From Polydactylus sextarius (Eukaryota > Chordata > Actinopteri > Polynemidae), in contig CM028919.1 in the NCBI GenBank assembly GCA_016801845.1, positions 13,515,501-13,579,500 on the forward strand: a stretch of 64,000 nucleotides of DNA, in the 5' to 3' direction. The first letter of the stretch is position 1. Each line of letters begins with the position of its first letter. The notes below the pieces were generated by a model. That model ran no database searches, was not told the DNA's origin, and saw nothing but the letters and a program-made list of their open reading frames with translations. Below, one piece after another: positions 49,798 through 60,699 of the stretch. Both the position numbers and the translations under genes were made by a program.

Positions 49798-51289
49798 CTA
49801 AAGGAGATGAAGTGCAGAATTTTAACATTTGACTGTTTCACTCTTCACTGAGCAAGTTCTATTAGATAATCATCCTCCTGTATGAGCATCTATCACAGCC
49901 TACTGACCTACCCGCAGTCACTAGGGTGCTGGTAACAATACCCTTCAGTGTAAGCAAAGCCGACAAAATAACAGTAGAGGACAGCGAGCACAGTAGAACC
50001 ATTAACTACATCTGCCACATATCCGCTTTCGTTGCAAAAAAAAAAAAAAAAAAAAACAGCCCAGTTACAGAGCCGCTTTCCAGTCTGTAGTTTGGCAGCA
50101 CTTTATAAAATATACAGCGAGAGACAAGGTTGGCATTATAGCTTCTCCAAGCCTGACCCCTGCCTGCAAACGCTGCAGCCATTGTCCTTGACTTCTGGCG
50201 TGCTTCGGCCATTATCCCTACAACACCTGATTTCTCCATTAAATCTCAGGCTGACCAGGTCATTCAGTTCCAAAGGCCTGCCTCTTTGTCTCCAGCCAAG
50301 CTCGACTAATGGGGCATGGAAGGGAATTGAGGAGAGATGGAGGGTGGCGGTGTCAGTGGTAGTGAGGAGGTAGCATCAGCCAAGGATGGAGAAGGAGCGG
50401 CGAGCGAGGTCAGTGAGGCTGCCAGAAGACTGCAGAGGGGCATCCTGGGTGGGGTAATGTGGACGCACATGTGTGTATGGTAGGATGGGGACCTCTGTTC
50501 ACTCCTACCAGACTGTTGACATTGTCATGTGGCTCTGATCGCCTTTTTACATCAGCTTTGATTAAAATTAATGGGCCATCCCTGCTGTTGGGAAGCTTAT
50601 TTCCAATCCATTTATCAGATGGGGTGAGGCTGCCTCGGTGGCCCCTTTGCCCCCCGAACTCTGACAGTTTTAGAACAGTCCTCTGTCTAGCCCTGAAGAA
50701 AGGTCAGCACTCCAGATCCAAATAAATGATATGGTCTTAATGACAGAGGGAATGACTTTTACCCTTCATCAGTCATCTGACCTAGGGGATGGCGATGATA
50801 CAGTGGCGAGGGGGTTTAAAAAAATTTTAAATTCTGTGTCACAAGTTCACCAGACACTCTACCTTTATACAAGCAAGGTGATGTGTTAAGATAAAAGAGA
50901 AATCATCATTTTTTTTACATCTAGACATTTAATCCCTAACAGAACCCATCACAGTCGGGAATCCCCTTTATGGCATTACCGTTTGGGTTCATGCAAATAG
51001 AAACGAGCCATTTTTGAAAATAACTAAAGTACTCAACGGCAACCTGAGAGGACCAAACATTCCAACTAACGAAACATTAAGAGCTACATTTGAAGCTTTT
51101 ATTCTTTAAATATTCATCGTAGGCTGGTGTATAAACATCCAAGGATATTTGATAACAGTTCCTGGGTTCAAATCAATAGGAGAAAACATCCAGTGCATCA
51201 GTCATCATGTCCAGGCCTTCCTTTATTAAACTTACACAAAGACAACACTGCGTGTTGTGATGTGATGAGAAGGTCAAGACTTGGCTTAC
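49798..51289 (-). other. cdin1: cdin1 intron
   Basis: 1.5-kb phase-1 intron. It includes a poly-A run (about 50037-50056) and a complex GC-balanced section at 50090-50760 with no recognised exon. Frames at 50032-50373 and 50459-50725 have no domain and no splice support. Confidence 0.75.
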
Positions 51290-51357
51290 CCAAAAAGGAC
51301 AGGTTCTTTTCCTTCAGTTTATCACGAAGTAGCACTTCATGCTCTTGACCGATGGCG
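51290..51357 (-). CDS. cdin1: cdin1 exon
   Basis: A 68-bp exon, acceptor CGGTTCCCAG, donor TTGG|GTAAGCC. Reads (H)AIGQEHEVLLRDKLKEKNLSFL with split codons at both ends: His is completed from the exon at 53038, Asp with the exon at 49732. It aligns with the AIG.EHE.LLRD.L.EKN.SFL section of vertebrate CDIN1, probably helical and rich in charged residues. It was missed by simple ORF reading because it lacks an internal Met and is short; splice phase and sequence match support it. Confidence 0.94.
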
Positions 51358-53037
51358 CTGGGAACCGAGTCAAGGATTTCAACATGGAGTATAGCAACAG
51401 CAACAGAAACAGCAGTATTATTTTCTAGTGGTCAAAGAAGTACCCAGATTGTTTACTTAAGTAAAAGTAGTTATACAATAGTGAAAAATTATATTAATAT
51501 TCTTGAATTATTGTCACTGATGCATCAATGACTGAGCAGCATTTGTTGTAGTAACAATGTTTGTTTAACCTTAGAGTGTTTTACTTAACTCCTTATGGTT
51601 TTATATGTTTTTTTTTATTTTTTATAAATCCATGTCTAAGGAGCAGTTATGACTGGTACGAATTACAGTCTGCAGAATATGCAAAACAACTCGTAACTAA
51701 AGCTCTCAGGTAAATGTATGAGGTGACAACATAAATGAATGCAAAGATATGAGGTAATGCAAGCTGGATCGTGCATGAAAATGTTGACATCAGATGAAGT
51801 TAAGAATCTGCTTTTCTGCTCTATTGGCTTACTATGCAAAGCGAAAGCCACTTCTATTCATGGCAATGTACTGCGAGAGCACAATCAGAGTTTTCAGGTC
51901 AGCCTTAATCCGCTTTCACAACAAATCTCCAAAGTACATTATCTAAATGAGGAGGACGAAACAAATGCCAATTTGGCAAAATGCATAGAGCTCCTTGACT
52001 AGTGGCTCCACTCATTCCTCTAAAATCTTTGAAGAAATGCTTTTAGAATAAATGCCACTTTGCATCAGGAGGCACGATGCTTGATGCCACAGAAAAGCCG
52101 GGTATCATATGAATAACTTAGCTACCCCAAGAGACGGAGAAAACAAGTTTTTAGGGTATTGCAAACACTAATCACACAAAACATCTTCTAATTAATACAC
52201 ATATTAAGTGTATGCATTAAGATATAGCTCTCTTGTGTAATGGAGCTCTTTGAAAACATTTAGTAGCAGGCCACTTAGCATGAGCACTTTGTGGTGAAGC
52301 AACTGACTAAGTTCACACTGACATTGACTCCCAATGAAAGGTACATGGGGTTGAGGAGAGAAAAGTTCTAGACAGGCACTGATTGATACAGACATTCACA
52401 TGTACACTTATTCAAATAAGTCTCCTCCCCCCAGGAAATAGTTGGTCTGCTACCCAGCTGCTTCCCCCTAAATAGCCTGGATCCCATTCACAGTCACAGA
52501 TATGGAGGCGTGTATTTGTAGCTGAGCAAAAAATGGGAAGAGGAAACACTGGGCACATGAGGGGTGTGACTGAATCATGAATAAATAAAATAAAATGTGT
52601 ATTCAAAATCGGTGGCTCAAGTTGAACTGATGTGTCCAGAACTCTCCATGGTGCTGAACAAAATGAGATTTATCACAACAACAACAAAAAAAGAAATGAA
52701 CCTAAAATATCAATTTATCTGGGTTAAATGAAATATCAAACAAAAGAACACATCAACCACCATGGAGCTTATGAATGCTAATTTTTTCTTCTATCATAGA
52801 ACATTGGGTCTGATCCACTGCATGCACATGGAGATGCATTTAGATCAGTCTGTCCTATCCTCCGCCTCTTTTCTCCATCACATTCCGGCTCCTGGATTGG
52901 TGAGAGTGGGATGGCAGGCGGAATGAAACACTTCCTCTGTGAAGCAGAACTTTTATGTCAGGTGAAGCCAGACACATCTCATCCCCTTCAATAGCTCCTC
53001 GTCAATTTCAGGCTTAAAATTTTATGGGATAGGATAC
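51358..53037 (-). other. cdin1: cdin1 intron with a degraded repeat
   Basis: 1.7-kb phase-2 intron (donor GTATCCTATC, acceptor GGTTCCCAG). It contains a degraded teleost repeat (51428-51730, listed separately). The open frame 51739-52002 has no recognisable domain and no splice evidence. Confidence 0.75.
51428..51730 (+). mobile_element. degraded teleost interspersed repeat, probably a non-autonomous DNA transposon
   Basis: Starts with AAAGAAGTACCCAGATTGTT then TACTTAAGTAAAAGTAG, continues with a GATGCATCAATG section and ends with GTAACTAAAGCTCTCAGGTAAATGTA. This order of words matches a very abundant fish repeat recalled as a hAT-like non-autonomous element (TACTTAAGTAAAAGTA heading, AACTAAAGCTGTCAGATAAATG towards the end). 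The copy is diverged, and its far end, which should carry the inverted TACTTAAGTA words, seems lost. Class assignment is from memory. Confidence 0.6.
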
Positions 53038-53087
53038 TGTTTGATGCAGTCTACCAGCGGTCCATAACAGCAGTCATTTATTGTGCA
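53038..53087 (-). CDS. cdin1: cdin1 exon
   Basis: A 50-bp exon, acceptor CTCTTTTCAG, donor CA|GTATCC. Reads CTINDCCYGPLVDCIK plus two bases of a His codon. The NDCCYGPLVD.IK block is strongly diagnostic of CDIN1; its cluster of three cysteines (NDCCYGPLVDC) is notable and could be structural. The exon begins in phase 0, directly after the ...NIYQ of the preceding exon only 390 bp away. Confidence 0.96.
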
Positions 53088-53477
53088 CTGAAAAGAGGGG
53101 GAAGAAATATTATGGCGTGTGAAAAGGGTGGGTGGAGGGGAGGTAAGGGAAGGAAGCCCATACAGTGCAGGGAGAAGGAGAAAACACAGGAGATGCTGGC
53201 AGATTGGCAGGCATGACCGCCGGCTCTCACGTGACCTCATCAGGAAACATGAGCGGCTGATGCTGCTTGTCAGCCAGGTGCTACATTTAAAAACTCACTG
53301 TACATAAACAGCACATTGGTTACATGAAAAGAGAAAGGGAAGTATACAAACTTAATAAAATAATATCAATCTTAATTGAATTAGACAAAATACAATATGC
53401 ATCATTTCTTCACATGAGATGTGTTAAATGTATTCCTTCTAATATTTCTGCTTAAATCTAAATTTTAAAACATTTAC
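53088..53477 (-). other. cdin1: cdin1 intron (390 bp)
   Basis: Phase-0 intron, donor GTAAATG, acceptor CTTTTCAG. AT-rich at its 5' half, purine-rich on the + strand near 53090-53180. No other feature seen. Confidence 0.85.
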
Positions 53478-53557
53478 CTGGTAGATGTTTTTCGCCAAAA
53501 TTTGGTCTGGAATTAATGATGGTTCCTTAAGCATACTGTTCAGGACTGTTTTAGAGG
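53478..53557 (-). CDS. cdin1: cdin1 exon
   Basis: An 80-bp exon, acceptor CGTTCTCAG, donor CAG|GTAAATG. Reads (P)SKTVLNSMLKEPSLIPDQIL then AKNIYQ. It corresponds to the SK.(I/V)(I/L)NSML(R/K).PS.IPD..LA..(V/I)YQ part of CDIN1. The leading two bases complete a Pro codon begun at 60627, giving ETPSK where human has, from memory, ETPPSK, so one Pro codon appears absent. Confidence 0.95.
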
Positions 53558-55259
53558 CTGAGAACGAGAGAAAACAGCAAGAAAAGGAGAAAATCAAAAA
53601 CAAAAATCCCATAAATATTATTATGCAAATGACTAAAAACATCAGAGCTTCTCTTGTGTCTTTCAAATGTAAAATACAAAAAAAAATATGTAATTGCTAA
53701 AAAAGAAAACAATTAAAATATAGAGACAAAAGACACACTTGACACACTGTAATTCACCATGCCACTGTTGATGCAGTATTTTAACACTAGTCCATTAGAT
53801 GGGTGGTTGGTGTCTATACAGATTTCTATAGATAAATGTTTCAGTCCAGAGCACAGGAGCCCCATGTAGTTTATCTATGTTATGAACGCTGACTATTCTG
53901 CATCTCTCATCCCCATTCTTGCTCTACTAACATTATAAATCAGAAAACGAAAGCCTGCTGGATTGATTCGCTGGTACTGCAACAGCAAAAAATTCCTTAA
54001 ATCATTTCTTAAAAAGATCTGGATTAAATGGATTGTATCATTGTGTGACGAAATGGTCGAGGCACGCCATTTTAGTGATATATATACACATGGTCCTGAC
54101 AGACTTGCGGCAATACAGACAATACATGGAATGTTTCTATTCGCATCTCAGGCATGGATGGTGCCTGTATCAACACTGTAGAGAGCTCAAGATCATCTAG
54201 AAAACTGTGCATATAATATAACTGTTAAACAAAAGAAGGCTTATTTGAAGATTTATAAAAATGTATTAAAAAACCCAAATGAAAAAAGGATCAATTTAAA
54301 AAGACTTGGGTGTACATTTACAAACGTTGACTGGATCATTAGGCAGCTGTTGAATTAATTTCATTAATAGAAAGGCATTTAAAAAGCCATAAGACCCTTT
54401 TTTCTGTTCTGTCTTCTTCTTTGCATCTCTTTCGTAGACATTATGACTTGAGAGAACTATTACAGAGAGGACAAACAGCATTGTGATCCCTCATCTACCT
54501 TATGATGAAATAAAGGAGGAGGGTGAAAGAAGAACAAAGCACATTTGGCGCACTCCCTCCTCTCTCTCCGTTTCTTCTTCTTTGTCTCTGTCTTTCTCTG
54601 CCACCTTTTTCTTTTGCTACCTCCTCGCTGTTTCAGCCTCTCCCAGCTACAGTACTCCCCCAGCCCACCCCATAACCCCGCACTCCCTCTTAGAGCTGCA
54701 AGGCACAGGGCTGTGCTCTTTTTCTTTGCTCATTTTTCTCAGAGATTGGTACCTTCATACGCAGATCCATACCATGCTCCTGTGCAGTGCAGGCGGCAGT
54801 GAAGAAAGAGGGTTATATTTTCCCCTTGAGTTAGGACACCTCATGACAAATGATAATGGATAATCAATAAAGCGGGAAATATGAGGCAGCAAACTTTATG
54901 AAGCCAGGAGACATATTACTCCCCAACAACACTGGTTTCCCTTAACAAAGTCACTACTCGACTGTGCCTAATAATCTGAAGGAAAATCAAAGGACCCGCA
55001 ACCACATCAGCAATATTGGCAACTTATTCCACTTTAATGGCATTTTGATTGATTTTTTCCCTCTTCCTAATGGTCGTTTTATAGATTTGACGCTGCTTCT
55101 GCAAAACAGTAGTGTGTAATAAACCTCCCCGAAGGCAAACGGCAGCCATTAAAGCTCTTGTCTTACTAGTGCTCATAATTGGAGGTTGACCACCAACACA
55201 TTTTGGTCTCTCACATAACACACAAACACAGACTTCCAGGGTTAGACTTCTCCCTCTCT

Positions 55260-55600
55260 CTCCCTGTCTCTCCAGCTCTCTGATATTTTTGGTAGATGGC
55301 CATAGTAAGTGACAGGATCCCTTTCTCCTGCTCTTTTTGAGCAATGGGGTTAAAAATAGCCATAAAAAGGTGACCTTGGCGCTGACATTGTGGAATTTCA
55401 GCCAAGCATTGACCTGATGAAAATGGAAGGCCAGGCCGCTAATAAATCAGGATGCTTTTAAAATGAGTTTACCCTAATGCTCATTCATCACAGGCTGTAA
55501 TGCCATTTGCAGGCCCAAGATTCGCTGCTGTGCACAAACACAGCAGTAAATAACAACAGGGCCCAAGCATCCCTCGCATCGTTGCAGCCTCCAACATCAG
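55260..55600. promoter_or_regulatory. candidate conserved noncoding element in a cdin1 intron
   Basis: Repeat-poor 340-bp block containing GTAAGTGACAGGATCC (MEIS-like TGACAG), AAATAGCCATAAAAAGG, TAATAAATCAGG (minus-strand TGATTTATTA, HOX-PBX-like, core 55442-55449), CTCATTCATCAC and TAATGCCATTTGC. It has no coding frame. Together these make it one of the better enhancer candidates; conservation untested. Confidence 0.42.
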
Positions 55601-56439
55601 CATACATTTATTAAAGACGCCCCCGCCTCGCACGGCAAGACTCCTCTATGACACCCTGAGCTCCTCTCTGCCGTACACACATACACACACGTGCGGCATG
55701 CTCTTTAAATACACACTCAAAAGGCACACACGCACACATAAAACATGTGCAGGAAAATAAAAAGCATAATCTGAAGAACACGAGACGCAGAGAACAAAGC
55801 CCTGCAGCACGACTTTGCACCTTGTAAACATTCACCAAATTTACTGTAATTGTCCCATGTTGGTATAAATTCAGACTAAGGTACCGTATCACATCATCAA
55901 CATCTGAAAAGATAGAACAGAGAAGAAGAGAATAATAGATGTGAAACACTACGCCTCCATTGGGATTTGCTAAAGAAAACAACCAGTGTAAACAAACCAC
56001 AAGCCTGTTTTTATATGCAATTCCAAAACAAGATAAACTATATAAAGCAAGGTAACAGCAACATAACCTTGGCTTGATTTCTCATTGCTTACTTGTGTCA
56101 TTTGTAACTACTCTTCCTTCCTCTAGTAGGGTGAAAAAGTCATTATCTCAAACACAAAAAAATGTCGAGAAACCTCATTAGATAGCAACATTTGTTGAGG
56201 GAGGACCATAATAAACAATAACGGATGACGATTGTTATTGCCCCTGACACTGATGAGCTCCTCTGCAAGTTTGTTTATTAATTAAAAAACACACTTTTTT
56301 TTTTCCACGGGTGGGGGGTATGGGGGCTACCCATTTCCTCTGCCTGCCCCCCCCTTCCACCCACACTCCCATGCACAAACCATTGAACTGTGGAGGGGCA
56401 CTCGTTCATCAAACTTCATGGAGCAAGGGAGAGACAGGT

Positions 56440-56640
56440 CCTGATAATGTGCGCCGCTAAAGCTGATTTTCCATGATGAATCTCGGAGCATATAAATTGG
56501 CTAATATCTGAAAACATTTACAGATACTAGAGGAATTGACTACTTGTGGGACATGATGGATGAGGCTCTCCGACGCTGGCCGACAGCTCTGCAAATCTCA
56601 GCGGCTGCCTAAAGCCCTCATTTGATTTTCCAATTTACTC
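56440..56640. promoter_or_regulatory. candidate conserved noncoding element in a cdin1 intron
   Basis: Complex block with GCGCCGCTAAAG, TTTTCCATGATGAATC, CATATAAATTGGCTAATATC, GAATTGAC and CATTTGATTTTCC. Retains several CpGs in AT-rich intron DNA and directly precedes simple repeats. Suggested by eye only. Confidence 0.35.
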
Positions 56641-56716
56641 CTTTTAAATTTATCCTCCCGTATTGAAAAAAAAACAGAAGATGGGAAAGAGAGAGAGAGA
56701 GATAGAGAGAGAGAGA

Positions 56717-56755
56717 GGGGTGGGGTGGGGTGGGGGGGGGGTGGGGGTGGGGGGG
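56717..56755 (+). repeat. G-rich tract with G-quadruplex potential
   Basis: Six or more runs of four to ten G separated by single T, directly after a GA repeat (about 56690-56716). The pattern meets the usual four-G-run, short-loop definition of a quadruplex motif. In the cdin1 transcript (minus strand) it is C-rich. Confidence 0.9.
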
Positions 56756-56940
56756 CGAAGGGAAAAAATGTGTGTGTGTGTTTTTTTTTTAAGATATCTG
56801 TGGTGGTGTGTACGTGATAGTTGATGATATGAGGTGGTATCTCCTGTGCAGGAGGAGCCCAGTCCCTGAAGAGGTTACTGGGGCAGAACTGATCTGCTTC
56901 CACCTGATTCTCCCTGATAGCGGTGAGATGAGACTCTACA

Positions 56941-56943
<3 letters not shown>

Positions 56944-56980
<37 letters not shown>
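56944..56980. repeat. (GT)n microsatellite
   Basis: About 18 GT units; simple sequence. Confidence 0.95.
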
Positions 56981-58548
56981 TAGGTGTGTGCGTAGCAGTG
57001 GTAATAGTAGATCTGGGGAGGTGCTGCTATGAAGAGAGGCTTCCCAGGTCAGGCCATTAGACTGTGGCAGAGGCTGACTGGAGCTTCTCTGCTGAAAAGG
57101 AGTAATTAGTATACTTGTCAAGTGAAGTGCCATGCTGCTGCTTACCTCCCTTGCACCCACCCCTTGCATGCATACACAAACTCACAGAAACACTCATGCT
57201 GCCTTTGCCTCCTTACTCCCTCCTTTCTTGCTAATGAAGTGCCCTTGCTCTCATTATCTGAAAAAAGGCTACATACACACACCATCTCCACCACAGAAAA
57301 GAGGTGAGGGAGAGAGGAGAGGAGCACTTGAAGACAAGAGAGGAGGAACCATAAGAATCACAGTGGATACTAAGTTGAGATTTTACCACACAGAACATAA
57401 TACAATATCAGTTATCATCACACCTGATCTGCAAAACACTGATGTCATTATGAATTCTGTCAAGGAACCAAAGGATCATAGTCAACGGTAACATTCTCAC
57501 AGTGTTAACATCAAACACAGGACATTTATAACCTTGCGTACAAGGCTTCTGTAAAGGAATGTGACAATAAATCTTAAAGGCGGTCGAATCACATAGTTAC
57601 AAAACATGGAGCAGCAATCTAATCTGGAGCTGGGCCTTGGGAAAATGGAAAAGGTCAAATAGCTAGCAAAATTGCCTCCTCAAAAACTATGTCTAAATCT
57701 AGAGGCACATCAACTCCTGTCAAAGAAGGAATAGAGAGAAAGATGAGGAGATAGCAGGAAGGAGGAAAGAAAGAGCAGGAGCTCCCCCAGTCTGTCCACT
57801 GCTGACTGAGAAAGTGTTGGAGTGACAATATGGTTATTTACAACTTCATTTTGTCATTTATAGAACTTCAGAGCTCATATACGTCCACGTCAAACATCAT
57901 CAGTAAAACACCAAACATTTCCTTTACTAATGTTTTCACTTACTTACTTACTCACTTACTTACTCAAAACGCTACGTACTACTGACATTATTGTAATTAC
58001 ATAAGCTTTATATATTATTTAACATGAATTCATTTAAAATTATATTTGGAAACAAATAAGTTACTTTTCAATCACTTATTAGAATAATTCTGTAAAAATA
58101 ATAATAATAATAATAAAATACATTATTACCACATATTTATCAACGTTAGAGTATAAATTAAGTTTCAGTCCATAAAAATAATCCAAAACACTGAGTTATC
58201 TTGAAATATACACCGAAACGGCGCCAGGGTAGATTGCATTATATTTCTTCAAAAATGAAAATAAAAAATACATTTAGTGCAGCTCATGGTGACCTGCAAA
58301 AAGCAGATATAAATGGTGAAAAGTGCACATGTGACCTTTCCTCCTACTGCCCAGTCTGTTTTCACGAGACAAGGAGCATTATGGATGTTGATATCATATT
58401 CAATACGTGATAAAACTGCTTTGAATGTATTGATTTATTTACAAGCGCCACCAGATAGTCTTTCATTCTGCTTGACTGATGCTCTCTCCAATACTTTTGC
58501 TGCAAGGAGAAGGGGAGGCAGCTTGTTGGTGGTGTTGTCATATAGAGC

Positions 58549-58574
58549 GGTGGTGGTGGTGGTGGTGGTGGTGT
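58549..58574. repeat. (GGT)n trinucleotide repeat
   Basis: About nine GGT units followed by further G-rich DNA up to 58612. Confidence 0.93.
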
Positions 58575-60626
58575 GTGTAGGTGGTGGGAAGAGGGGAGGA
58601 GTTGGGGGGGGTCTCAACAAGCGAGCAAAACAAAACAAGGAAGGGACAGAAAACAATTTAAAACTCTGTATTGATCCAGTACTAGTGATTGTACATATAT
58701 TCCACAGTCCCAAAGGCCCCATTCCTGTGTCTCTTAAATGCAAAGGGAGAGAGAAGGGGAATAAAAAAAAACGATGGTGCGAGGCAAAGGCAAGCCACTC
58801 ACCCAGTTGGGGGTAATGTCCCTTATATAGAAGTCTATTGATCTTTGCCGTGCTCCTGCCTGCCCTCCCCCTGGAGTCCGACAAAAACACACAAATACGC
58901 ACACATGCACACTGGAGCGCAGACTGAGGCTGGTGGAGGGGGGCATGACAGATATGCCTGCCAATAGCACTGAACCAACCTGTTAGCTAATTGCCAGCAA
59001 AGACAATTATCCTTGCATTGTTTCATAATGGAAACACATTAATGGAGTCTAATATACACACAGGGAGATTGGAGGATTTGACCGTGCGGCCCATGTGGGC
59101 AGCAATTCATTTTCAAAGGCCGAGCAGGTCATGAGGAGATTGCAGAGAAGCTCTGTCAAAACAGAAGTCACCCTCACAGCCATTGACTTTACAGCTGGAA
59201 ACAGTGGAACCGGGACAGTATAATGATGTCTTCATTGTAATATATTTCAAACCTATAATATTTCACTAAGAAAACTACTGCAGCCAAACTATTTTACCAG
59301 AAAAAAAAATGTAAGTGAATTTTAATCCGTTTTAAATCATAGCATTTTTTGTCACAGCGTGTGTTCTTAGTTAGGATGATTTGAACCTATGATTGTCCTG
59401 TAAAAGCCATCTAGACTCTGTGAAATAACTCTCTATAGGACGAACCACGGCCACGACATTACTCACAGCCTGCGAACACTGAGCCACTGCATGGTTACAA
59501 CAGTGTTTTGAAATTAAACAACAATCATCCAGGAACTTTCATCTGCTACAAATCTATTCTGAGCAATAATAAAGCATGTTTTCACTGTATGGAGATGGAG
59601 GGATGCAGTGTGCTATTATCTGAGACAGAGTGCTTCTCCTGGATGAATGCCCTGTTCTACAAGCTGCTCAGACTAGTATTTTGACAGGCAGTGGATAACG
59701 GTAGGTCCAAAGCAATCACATCTTTGACTTTGACAAATGGCTGTGCTGTGGCGAAGTTGAAAATAACACACATCCACTTTAATCTCTTTCTTGATTAAAT
59801 TGGAAGCACGTCTTTTTGACATCATGCGATTCACTCTCAAAGCAGTGTCTACTGCACAGATACACACACACAATCCTCAGGATATGCTATTGAAATGATA
59901 TGAAACTATACATACATATTGAGAAAGCTACAGTGGGGGGTGGGGGGTGCAAAAGGAAAAGGGAATTAACAAATATCGCTGACTAAAAGCTGTAACTGCA
60001 ACTTAAGTAAATAAATTTAAAAAAAAAATTGCACAAGATTAAAAAAATAATGAATTCTAGTAATAACAGAAAAATACGAAACCAACCAGAACGTACACTG
60101 CCTCTGGACAATGTCTTTGACACATTAAACAAAAATATTTGCATCTGGAATTTTGTTCTCCCACAGCATGTCCATCAGCGCTACGTAGGAATGGTTTGCT
60201 TTTTCTGCCACACTTTTCCTCAACTCAATTTCCTCAGTGGACCCCAGTAGTGACAGAGAAAGAGAAGGGGATGAAGGAAGAGGAGAAGGTAGGGGGTAGA
60301 TGGATGCATTGGGGGGTGAAGGAGGGTGAGGGAAGAAATCACGGGTGTTATAAATAACACTGATGAGGTGAGCTAGCATTGATCCACATTGCAGTTGAGA
60401 GGTGGGTGGTCTTCTCAGTGCTTAATTGCCAGTCATGTGCCCTGGGATGCAGCTACTACTAAATGTGCTCTGTCTCTCATTAGGCTCGGACAGGCTGAGA
60501 ATACAGCGGCTAGAGCTGGAATTGGGACTCAAACAGAAAGAGATTCTAAAGACAAAGTGCTACAATTAAGACTGATGGGTGGAATGATAGAAAGGAGAGA
60601 ATGGGAAATGGAAAAGTGTTACTCAC

Positions 60627-60699
60627 GCGTTTCACCCTCCAGGTCCTGAAGGAACCTGTGCAGGATGATCCGAGCCATCAGTGCAGGAGACAGATCCAC
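60627..60699 (-). CDS. cdin1: cdin1 exon
   Basis: A 73-bp exon, acceptor TATGTAAAG, donor ACGC|GTGAGT. Reads VDLSPALMARIILHRFLQDL then EGET plus one base. It matches the VD..PSLMAR.IL.RFLQ..E.ET section of CDIN1. It begins in phase 0 after ...LANE of the previous exon. The weak acceptor (AAAG with few pyrimidines) is unusual, but frame and similarity leave little doubt. Confidence 0.94.

Larger units (their letters stand above)
53558..60626 (-). other. cdin1: cdin1 intron with candidate regulatory blocks
   Basis: 7.07-kb phase-1 intron. It includes a G-rich tract (56717-56755), GT and GGT repeats (56944-56980, 58549-58574), AAT units (58094-58115) and CTTA units (57938-57964). Complex islands at 55260-55600 and 56440-56640 look regulatory. 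A frame at 53963-54181 is not recognised and has no splice context. No additional exon was found. Confidence 0.75.

Noticed and set aside
51739..52002. 87-codon + strand frame just after the degraded repeat
   Set aside because: No family resemblance and it lies in an intron of a minus-strand gene; likely chance.
53963..54181. 72-codon frame rich in Trp/Lys inside a cdin1 intron
   Set aside because: Considered as a transposase remnant; no catalytic motif or terminal repeats were recognised.
58313..58902. Overlapping long frames on both strands (167 and 155 codons)
   Set aside because: Both run through GGT/GGG repeats and translate to poly-Val or poly-Thr/Pro; no domain.
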